A stretch of 64,000 nucleotides of DNA from Polaribacter vadi (GTDB taxonomy: Bacteria > Bacteroidota > Bacteroidia > Flavobacteriales > Flavobacteriaceae), in NCBI RefSeq assembly GCF_001761365.1, contig NZ_CP017477.1:2408001-2472000 (forward strand), in the 5' to 3' direction. The translations under genes and the position numbers were made by a program. Under the pieces are notes generated by a model. That model saw only the letters and a list, made by a program, of their open reading frames with translations. It made no database searches and was not told the origin of the DNA. This document shows, piece after piece, positions 41,742-49,271 of this stretch (positions are counted from its first letter, which is position 1; the number at the start of each line of letters is the position of its first letter).

Positions 41742-42941
41742 ATGACCCGTATAAACTCTTATATTTTAAAACTAATTTCTAAGTATATCTCTAAAGAGTT
41801 TAACGAAAAAGAGTTTAACGAATTAAAAAAATGGATAAAGCAAGATTCTAAAAACGAAGAGCTTTTTATAAATCATTTAAAAGTTTATAAGAAAAAAAGA
41901 AGAACCGAACTTTTAAAGATATTAGATGAAGATATTGCTTGGAAACGGATAGTTTCTAAACTAAAAACACCACTTAAAAGCATTTCAATTTCTAAAAATT
42001 ATAATTCCAAAACTAAATTTAGAAAGTTATTTAGCGAAATTCCAAAATACGCTGCTGCAGTACTTTTACTTTTTACAATAGGTTATTTTTATCAGAAAAT
42101 ATATTTAAAAAGTGATATGAAACCAGAAGTGCAATCAAAATATATAACACTTCAACTAGAAAACGGAACTACTAAAATTATAAATACAGAAAACTCCTCA
42201 AAGTTAATAAGTGATAATGGTAAAGTTATTGGTAATCAAAAAGGAAATGAACTTGTATACAATACTGAAGTTGACAAAATAAACGAAAAATTAGCTTACA
42301 ATACTTTATTTGTTCCTTACGGAAAACGTTTTAAAATTAAATTATCTGATGGCACACTTGTTCATCTAAATGCAGGATCTTCTTTAAAATACCCAATTAA
42401 GTTTTTAAAAGGACAAAAAAGAACGGTTTTTTTAAACGGTGAAGCTTATTTTTCTGTTACTAAAGATCTTAATCATCCATTTATAGTAAATGCAGAAGAA
42501 TTAAATATTGAAGTTCTTGGAACTGAATTTAATGTATCTTCTTACCCAGAAGATGCTGAATCTAATGTTGTTTTGGTAGAAGGTTCAGTTGGAATGTATA
42601 AAATCAACAACACTTTAAATGAAGCAACAATGTTAATTCCTGGAGTAAAAGGAACACTAAATAAAGAAAGTAAAAAAATTAGTACGGAAAAAGTTAACAC
42701 ATTTATTTATACATCCTGGAGAGAAGGTGGTCTTTTCTTTAGAAAGATGACTTTTAAAAATATTGCTAAAAAAATAGAAAGACATTATAATATGAAAATT
42801 ATTATAAAAAATAAACTTTTAGAAAACGAGATATTTAATGCCAATTTTAATGAAGAACCGATAGAAAATATACTTAGCTATTTTAGTGAAAGTTATAAAC
42901 TTGAATATAAAATAGAAAACAACAAAATATTTATCAACTAA
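41742..42941 (+). CDS. FecR-family anti-sigma factor
   Basis: 399 residues. A cytoplasmic N-terminal segment of about 100 residues contains the sigma-binding region (YISKEFNEKEFNELKKWIKQ). One membrane helix follows (about 103-123, YAAAVLLLFTIGYFY), then the periplasmic FecR domain (about 190-290, with VPYGKRFKIKLSDGTLVHLNAGSSL in pieces) and a C-terminal DUF4974 domain (about 325-398). The last should contact the STN domain of the receptor encoded next. Start and gene order are typical of PUL sensor sets. Confidence 0.92.
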   Translation: MTRINSYILKLISKYISKEFNEKEFNELKKWIKQDSKNEELFINHLKVYKKKRRTELLKILDEDIAWKRIVSKLKTPLKSISISKNYNSKTKFRKLFSEIPKYAAAVLLLFTIGYFYQKIYLKSDMKPEVQSKYITLQLENGTTKIINTENSSKLISDNGKVIGNQKGNELVYNTEVDKINEKLAYNTLFVPYGKRFKIKLSDGTLVHLNAGSSLKYPIKFLKGQKRTVFLNGEAYFSVTKDLNHPFIVNAEELNIEVLGTEFNVSSYPEDAESNVVLVEGSVGMYKINNTLNEATMLIPGVKGTLNKESKKISTEKVNTFIYTSWREGGLFFRKMTFKNIAKKIERHYNMKIIIKNKLLENEIFNANFNEEPIENILSYFSESYKLEYKIENNKIFIN

Positions 42942-43021
42942 CTTAAAAAAACAAAAAATATGAGGAGTACTTTTTAATAATTTATATCAAAATCACTTTT
43001 TTTTAATTTAAAAATTAAAAA

Positions 43022-43049
43022 TCCGGAAAATGCGCCAACATTTTCCGGG
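43022..43049. promoter_or_regulatory. 10-bp hairpin in the susC leader
   Basis: CCGGAAAATG (43023-43032) pairs perfectly with CATTTTCCGG (43039-43048) around CGCCAA; the flanking T and G add a wobble pair. It lies 55 bases before the susC ATG, in an otherwise very AT-rich 162-bp gap. No T-run follows, so it is not a standard terminator. A leader-RNA structure affecting susCD expression or a palindromic protein-binding site are both possible. Confidence 0.55.
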
Positions 43050-43103
43050 AAATTTAAAGTGACAACTAAAATTTTGTCAATCACCAATTAACATTTTAAA
43101 AAT

Positions 43104-46100
43104 ATGAAAAAATTTCTTAATAGAAGAGGTAGAAAGTTACCTCATCTAAACTTTGAATTAAAAATGAAATTAACTACTTTATTTGCAGTCGTCTCTTTTT
43201 TTAGCATGTTCGCAAATACTGGCTATACACAAACAATTACTTTAAATATAGAAAACACACCTGTATCTCAAATAATAGATGAAATTGAAGCTACAACAGA
43301 ATATAGGTTTGTTTACAATACAAAATTTGTTGATTTAAAACGTAAAGCTTCTATAAAAGTAAATAAAGAAACTATAGAAAATATTTTAAATGAATTGTTT
43401 AAAAATACAAATACTTCTTTTAAAGTTAAAAATACACAAGTTGTATTAAAAAGTAAAAAAGAAAATCAAACATTACCAATTAATCAAACACCCCCCATCA
43501 ACCTTCAAAACTATGTTATAAAAGGAACTGTTAATGATGAAAATGGAATGCCCATTCTAGGTGCAAGTGTTCTTGAAAAAAATACCACAAATGGAACTGA
43601 AACAAATTTTGATGGTAATTTCTCAATTTCGGTTTCAAAGAAAAGCACAACGTTAATAATTTCTTACTTAGGGTATACCACTAAAGAAGTTGCTGTTAAT
43701 GATGAAAATAATATAAATATTGTATTGAGTGAATCTACTACAGGACTTAATGAAATTGTTGTAATTGGTTTTGGTAGAGTAAAAAAACGAGATTTAACAG
43801 GTGCTGTTTCTTCTGTAAAAAGTGAAGATATATCTTTAGCTCCTGTAATTAGCCCTATTGAAGCTATACAAGGTAGAGTTGCTGGTATAGATATTACACG
43901 TAATGATGGACGCGCAGGTTCTGGTTTTAACATTCTACTTCGTGGTAACAAATCTTTAACTAGAAATAGTAATCCTATTTATATTATTGACGGAATACAA
44001 GGAGATATTAATAGTTTGAATCCAAATGATATTGCTTCTATAGATGTTTTGAAAGACGCTTCTTCTACAGCAATATATGGTATATCTGGTGCTAATGGTG
44101 TTATTATTATTACTACCAAAAAAGGAGTTAAAGGTAAAATTCAAGTAGATTTCAACTCATACATAAGTATTAACAGCAATCCATCTTATCCAAGTCCATT
44201 ACAAGGGGATGCTTGGCTTAAATATCTTGAAGATGGTTATATTGCTTCAAATGGAGTAGCATCACCAAACAGAGATGCCTTACTTACAGGTTGGGGATTA
44301 TCTCCTGCAAACCTAAATCAATATATTGATGATGGAAAATATGTAGATTGGGCAAATGAAACTTTTAAAACTGGTATACAAAAAAACAACACAATATCAA
44401 TTAGAGGAGGTAACGATAAAGTTCAAGGTAGTTTCTCTTTAGGCCATAATAAAACAGAAGGTATATATACAGGAGACGATATCAACGTATATACTATGAG
44501 AAGTGATGTAAACATCCAAGCAGCAAAGTGGTTAAAATTCGGAATTGTAACTGGTTTAATTTTTAGAGATCAAAATCAAAATAGAAGTCGTGTTAATAAA
44601 GCATTTGGTTTAGTTCCTTTAGGTGATATTTATGATGAAGATGGAAACATCAATAGATTTCCGATAATGAATGATGTTGAACCAAGTGTACTTGCAAACA
44701 ATATACCTGGAACGTATTTAAATAATAATAAGACAACAAGAATTACAGCAAACCCTTATGTTGATTTTACTTTTGCTAAAAACCTAACCTTCAGATCAAT
44801 TTTAGGAGTAAGTTTAGCAAACGGACGCAATGGACAATATGAAAGTGACAAAACATATTTAAAGCTTACAGGAAGTTCTGCTGCAGAAAGAACTGGTGCT
44901 TATAATACATCTTTAAGCTACGGATATAACTGGGAAAACATCCTTAATTATGAGACCAATATTGCAAAAGATCATAATATAGGCGCAACATTTATCACAT
45001 CATACTTATATAATCAAAGCGAATATTCTCAAATTTATGGTGCAGGTTTTACCTCAGATAATAGCTTATGGTATAATTTAAAAGAAGCTCCTTCTCAAAT
45101 CTTAAATAGTGGTTATAGTATGAGTAAACGCTCTTCTTACGCTGGTAGATTTAATTACAACTACAAAGGTAAATACTTTATTACAGGTTCTGTAAGAACA
45201 GATGGTGTATCAGAATTATCAGGAGGAAATAAATGGGATGCATTTCCTGCAGGAGCAGTTGCTTGGAGAGTTTCTGACGAAGATTTTATGACTGATATAA
45301 GTTGGGTAAATAATTTAAAATTACGTTTAGGTTATGGAGTTTCTGGAAGCAGAAATGTAGGTGCTTATGCCACACTTTCTGGAGTTACAGGAGGTCCTCA
45401 ACAATTAGATCTTGGTGGTGGAGAAGTACAAACTTTTATTCCAACAGAAATTGTTGGAAATACAAATTTAGGTTGGGAAAAATCATACAATACAAATATT
45501 GGTTTAGATTTTAATTTGGTTAATAATAAAATTAATGGATCTATAGAATATTATAATACAGATTCAAAAAACCTAATATATCCAAGACCTTTACCTTCTA
45601 CTGTTGGTGGTGTTGGTCCAAAAACATCATTTATACAAGAAGCTAATCTTGCTGCAATGAATAATAAAGGTATAGAATTAACTCTAAACACAAATAATAT
45701 TGAAACCGATAATTTTAAATGGACTTCTAGTTTAACTTTTGCTAAAAACACAGAAAAAGTAACAGAAGTTAATTTAGGAAATGTAGAAGTTTCAGATTTG
45801 GTTTCTCTAAATTTATTTATAGGAAATCAAAGCAGAGTTTTCTACGACTATAATAAAATTGGTATTTGGCAATTAGGTGAAGAAGCAGATGCAGCTGTTT
45901 TTGGATTAGAACCAGGAGATGTTAAAATTCAATCGAGTTTAACAAAACAATCTGAAGGCGTTTGGACGAGAAATGTTACAGATGACCAAGGAGTTACAAC
46001 AGAAGAAACATATACAGCTTCAAACCCTTATACAATAAACGCAAATGAAGATCGTAGAATTATTGGACAAGCAGCACCAGATTGGACTGCTGGTTTACAA

Positions 46101-46547
46101 AATACGTTTGTATACAAAGCATTTGATTTAAGCATTTTTGCAACAGCAAGATATGGACAAATGATTGAAGGAGAATTATTAGGTTTTATGAGCTATGGAA
46201 CTCCAAATTTACCAGATAATTATAATTATTGGACGCCAACAAATCCAACAAACGATTTTCCTAGACCTTATATTAATAGAAGTACAAATGCTTCTCAACC
46301 TATTCAAGCTCTTAATAATTTAGATGGTTCCTATTTTAAAATTAAAAATATAACACTTGGTTATACGGTTCCTAAACAATTTACAAACAAAATAGGATTA
46401 AGCAATTTAAGATTATACGGAACTGTTTACAATTCATTAATTATTGCTAAAAGTCATCTATTAAAAGGATTAGATCCAGAATCTGGAGCTTCTGATTCTT
46501 TCCCACTTTATAAACAAGTAGTTTTTGGTTTAAATGTATCATTTTAA
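43104..46547 (+). CDS. SusC-like TonB-dependent receptor with STN signalling domain
   Basis: 1147 residues. A long signal peptide (about 1-43, ending GYTQ) is followed by an STN domain (about 45-115), a carboxypeptidase-regulatory-like domain (about 137-210), a TonB-box-like LNEIVVIGFGRVKKRDLTGAV region (about 214-235, quoted in part), the plug (to about 345) and the outer-membrane barrel ending in VVFGLNVSF. The STN domain marks it as a signal-transducing receptor working with the FecR/ECF pair upstream. Together with SusD it imports glycan fragments across the outer membrane. It differs from the left-edge SusC, which has no STN domain. Confidence 0.95.
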   Translation: MKKFLNRRGRKLPHLNFELKMKLTTLFAVVSFFSMFANTGYTQTITLNIENTPVSQIIDEIEATTEYRFVYNTKFVDLKRKASIKVNKETIENILNELFKNTNTSFKVKNTQVVLKSKKENQTLPINQTPPINLQNYVIKGTVNDENGMPILGASVLEKNTTNGTETNFDGNFSISVSKKSTTLIISYLGYTTKEVAVNDENNINIVLSESTTGLNEIVVIGFGRVKKRDLTGAVSSVKSEDISLAPVISPIEAIQGRVAGIDITRNDGRAGSGFNILLRGNKSLTRNSNPIYIIDGIQGDINSLNPNDIASIDVLKDASSTAIYGISGANGVIIITTKKGVKGKIQVDFNSYISINSNPSYPSPLQGDAWLKYLEDGYIASNGVASPNRDALLTGWGLSPANLNQYIDDGKYVDWANETFKTGIQKNNTISIRGGNDKVQGSFSLGHNKTEGIYTGDDINVYTMRSDVNIQAAKWLKFGIVTGLIFRDQNQNRSRVNKAFGLVPLGDIYDEDGNINRFPIMNDVEPSVLANNIPGTYLNNNKTTRITANPYVDFTFAKNLTFRSILGVSLANGRNGQYESDKTYLKLTGSSAAERTGAYNTSLSYGYNWENILNYETNIAKDHNIGATFITSYLYNQSEYSQIYGAGFTSDNSLWYNLKEAPSQILNSGYSMSKRSSYAGRFNYNYKGKYFITGSVRTDGVSELSGGNKWDAFPAGAVAWRVSDEDFMTDISWVNNLKLRLGYGVSGSRNVGAYATLSGVTGGPQQLDLGGGEVQTFIPTEIVGNTNLGWEKSYNTNIGLDFNLVNNKINGSIEYYNTDSKNLIYPRPLPSTVGGVGPKTSFIQEANLAAMNNKGIELTLNTNNIETDNFKWTSSLTFAKNTEKVTEVNLGNVEVSDLVSLNLFIGNQSRVFYDYNKIGIWQLGEEADAAVFGLEPGDVKIQSSLTKQSEGVWTRNVTDDQGVTTEETYTASNPYTINANEDRRIIGQAAPDWTAGLQNTFVYKAFDLSIFATARYGQMIEGELLGFMSYGTPNLPDNYNYWTPTNPTNDFPRPYINRSTNASQPIQALNNLDGSYFKIKNITLGYTVPKQFTNKIGLSNLRLYGTVYNSLIIAKSHLLKGLDPESGASDSFPLYKQVVFGLNVSF

Positions 46548-46560
46548 AATATTAAGAAAG

Positions 46561-48474
46561 ATGAAAAAAATATTAAATTTAAAAAGAATAACATCAATAC
46601 TATTTATACTATTGATTACAACTTCTTGCGAATTAGAAGAAGTTAATAGAGAAATACAAGATACAGATTTGGTTTACACTTCTGTAACTGGTTATGAAGG
46701 TGTAATTAACTATGCCTACAATAGTCTATATTATTTTTATGGTAAATTAGATGGTATAGGTGCTCAAGAAATGGGGACTGATTTATGGTGGTCTGAATCT
46801 TATTTATCACCATATACACAATATGGAAGTGAATTAACAACTACTCAAGGTCAAAACCAAGTATTTTGGCAAGGGTTCTACGCTGCTATCAACTATGCTA
46901 ACTTAGGTATATATTATGCAGATAAAGTTACAGATTACACAGATGAACAAAGAAATGAAAAAGTAGCAGAGGCTTACTTTATTAGAGGATGGTCCTATTT
47001 ACAAATTGTAGAACAATATGGTGGTGTTGTTCTTAGAACGTTACCCTCATCTATTGATTCAGAAAAAGAAAATTTTCCTGTTCGTAGTACAGAACTTGAA
47101 TTTTACGACTTAATCTTAAGCGACTTAGAGTTTGCTGCAAAATACTTACCTGTATCTCAAGGTGCAGAAAAAGGACGTGCTTCTAAAAAAGCAGCACTTG
47201 GCATGCTTGCAAAAGCATATCTTCAAAGAACAAGATTAGGTGATGAAGCATTGTATGCTTCTAAAGCATTAAAAGTTGCCAAAGACCTTATAGATAATCA
47301 AGCAGCATATGGTTGTGGTCTATGGGAAAGCACTGACACAGAATCTGGATATGCACAGTTATGGGATGGCCCAAATAATAAAAACAATAAAGAGTTTTTG
47401 TTCTTAGAATCTATAGACCCAAATGATGAAACTAGAGCAAATCCTGAAGGAAATAATAGAGGTCGTACAAGACAATATTATGAAATGGACTTAAAAAATG
47501 TTGGCGCAGAATGGGGAACTACAGAAAAAAACTGTGCTTGGTATGGTAGAGCAAATAGCAACGGTATAAAACCAACAAAGTATTTATTAACGGAAATTTT
47601 TACACCAGAAAAAAATCCAGCAGATACTAGATTCCAAAATACTTTTTTTACAGAATATTACAACTCTAGATGGTCTGACTTTAAAATTAGCAGTGAGGTG
47701 TTAGCTAAATATGAAAAAGATCCAGCATTAGCGGGTCATGTTATTAAAAATACTGCAGGAACTTATTATAGTGGTGAAGTTTATTATGATGGAAGAACAG
47801 TATATAGACCTACAGTAAATGCTTCTGGAAATGTTAATATGGTAGATAACGATTCTGATGGATATCTTGATGGTATCTCTGTTTTTACACCTAATTACCC
47901 TATGACTGCTGCAGAAAAATATTCGTTACCATTTCTTATTGCTACACCAGATGAAATGTTTGATTCTAGTGGAAGATGGGTAACAGATGCTTCTTCATCA
48001 TTAGGTGCTTATTATAAAAAATGCTATCCTTCTTTTAATAAATTCTCATCTATTTATTGGATTTACAATAACCAAAGATGGCTTGGAGATGTACCTATTC
48101 TTCGTTTGGGAGATGTTTATTTAATTGCTGCAGAAGCTGCACTTCGTGCTAGTAACGATCAAGCTACAGCTGCTGGATATGTAAATACTTTAAGAAAACG
48201 TGCTGCCATTACAAGTAGACAAAATGAAATGATTGTTCCTGTGGGTCAAGTTGATCTTGACTTTATTTTAGCAGAACGTGCAAGAGAACTTACAGGAGAG
48301 CAAGTTCGTTGGGAAGATTTAAAAAGATTTGGTAAATTAAATAACACTTATCTCAATAGAACCAACCCAGATATTACAGGTTTTGTAGATGACAAGCATA
48401 TTGTAAGACCAGTGCCACAATCTTTTCTTGATGCAATTGGTAACGCTAACGAGTTTGGTACAAATGGATATTAA
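46561..48474 (+). CDS. SusD/RagB-family glycan-binding lipoprotein
   Basis: 637 residues from the ATG at 46561, which is preceded by AAGAAAG and starts MKKILNLKR; an earlier ATG at 46534, inside the susC end, would add nine residues before the signal and is less likely. The lipobox is TTSC with Cys23. Helical TPR-like segments (NEKVAEAYFIRGWSYLQIVE) and the C-terminal RagB domain (LAERARELTGEQVRWEDLKRFG, in part) are typical. It forms the lid of the SusC barrel and binds the glycan at the cell surface. Length and order fit the family; the ligand cannot be read from the sequence. Confidence 0.94.
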   Translation: MKKILNLKRITSILFILLITTSCELEEVNREIQDTDLVYTSVTGYEGVINYAYNSLYYFYGKLDGIGAQEMGTDLWWSESYLSPYTQYGSELTTTQGQNQVFWQGFYAAINYANLGIYYADKVTDYTDEQRNEKVAEAYFIRGWSYLQIVEQYGGVVLRTLPSSIDSEKENFPVRSTELEFYDLILSDLEFAAKYLPVSQGAEKGRASKKAALGMLAKAYLQRTRLGDEALYASKALKVAKDLIDNQAAYGCGLWESTDTESGYAQLWDGPNNKNNKEFLFLESIDPNDETRANPEGNNRGRTRQYYEMDLKNVGAEWGTTEKNCAWYGRANSNGIKPTKYLLTEIFTPEKNPADTRFQNTFFTEYYNSRWSDFKISSEVLAKYEKDPALAGHVIKNTAGTYYSGEVYYDGRTVYRPTVNASGNVNMVDNDSDGYLDGISVFTPNYPMTAAEKYSLPFLIATPDEMFDSSGRWVTDASSSLGAYYKKCYPSFNKFSSIYWIYNNQRWLGDVPILRLGDVYLIAAEAALRASNDQATAAGYVNTLRKRAAITSRQNEMIVPVGQVDLDFILAERARELTGEQVRWEDLKRFGKLNNTYLNRTNPDITGFVDDKHIVRPVPQSFLDAIGNANEFGTNGY

Positions 48475-48510
48475 AAATTATCTTTGTTTTAGTTAATCCC
48501 CCTTTTTTTT

Positions 48511-48548
48511 AAAAAGGAATGCGCCTTATTATAGGCGCATTTCTTTTT
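48511..48548. terminator. Rho-independent terminator after susD (probably bidirectional)
   Basis: A 16-bp stem with one G-U pair joins 48511-48526 and 48533-48548 around TATTAT; the GC-rich core is AATGCGCCT/AGGCGCATT. The left arm begins with A5 and the right ends with T5. It lies 36 bases after susD and faces the degraded GH28 locus on the other strand. Confidence 0.92.
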
Positions 48549-48620
48549 AAAAAATAAATACTATAAATATAAATTGGTAGAAAGTTCTTAAAAATAAAAC
48601 AGCATCGTTTTAAAAACTAT

Positions 48621-49213
48621 TTAGTGTACAGAACTTGGTACAGTTTGTTTTTCTCCAATAATTACTTCATTAAAAGTCACATTTTTAGAGTTGGTTAATT
48701 TCATGCTATTCTTTGCAGGTTTAATAAAAATATGATCTAAATAAATATTTTCAACTTTAAAATTTGGATAGCCTTCTATAATTCCTTTACCTGTAATAGC
48801 TACGTTATTACCGTAAATCATTGGGATATAGTTGTACAGTGATGTCCCTTCCCAACTTGTTAAAACAATAGGATAATCTTTGGGATTTGTGTCAAAAAAT
48901 AATTTTGCTCCCTCTTCTAAATGTAAGTTAACATTACTCACAAAAGAAATTGGACCATTGATTTTATAGTTTCCTTTAGCAACAATAATTGTACCTCCTT
49001 TTTTTTTGTAAACAAACTTTCATTGCCTTATCAAAAGCTTTCTTACAATCTTTTAATCCGTTTGCATTTGCACCGAAATTGGTAATATCTATTTTAAAAT
49101 TAGGGATGATTCGTAAACGAATCTAATTTTCTATAATTTTTATTATTGAATCTTGATTAAGTGTATGTTGAGAAAAGTTAACATAAAAATATAATTAGAT
49201 ACCTCTTTTTCAT
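48621..49213 (-). pseudogene. Degraded GH28 polygalacturonase gene
   Basis: Starting from ATG at 49211-49213 the reading begins MKKRYLIIFLC and stops at once. Shifting frame recovers FSQHTLNQDS, an in-frame TAG, then IIPNFKIDITNFGANANGL. A run of nine A (minus strand, 48999-49007) shifts the frame before GGTIIVAKGNYKINGPIS and YIPMIYGNNVAITGKGIIEG. The text then jumps, near 48770, to C-terminal GH28-like YPNFKVENIYLDHIF and ends at TAA 48621. The catalytic middle (NTDG, DD, GHG and RIK motifs) is absent. This is a remnant with stops, frameshifts and a large internal deletion. A 106-codon frame from an internal GTG remains but cannot be an active enzyme. Confidence 0.85.
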
Positions 49214-49255
49214 TTTTTAGTAATTGTAATTAACAAAGTGATATCTAATTATATT
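49188..49255. repeat. 14-bp perfect inverted repeat flanking the pseudogene start
   Basis: AATATAATTAGATA (49188-49201) and TATCTAATTATATT (49242-49255) are exact reverse complements 40 bases apart, bracketing the old start codon of the GH28 remnant and the gap after the pectate-lyase-like gene. They could be the ends of a tiny mobile-element scar or a weak terminator-type structure; AT-richness lowers confidence. Confidence 0.45.
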
Positions 49256-49271
49256 GTAGTTTTATTATTAG

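Noticed and set aside
46534..46560. Upstream ATG for susD inside the susC end
   Set aside because: Adds charged residues before the lipoprotein signal; the ATG at 46561 has a better upstream AAGAAAG and a normal leader.
48621..48941. 106-codon frame as a functional small gene
   Set aside because: Begins at an internal GTG and joins two pieces of a GH28 protein without catalytic residues; treated as part of a pseudogene.
48999..49007. Nine-base homopolymer as a phase-variation switch
   Set aside because: The gene it interrupts also has stop codons and a large deletion, so restoring frame would not restore an enzyme.
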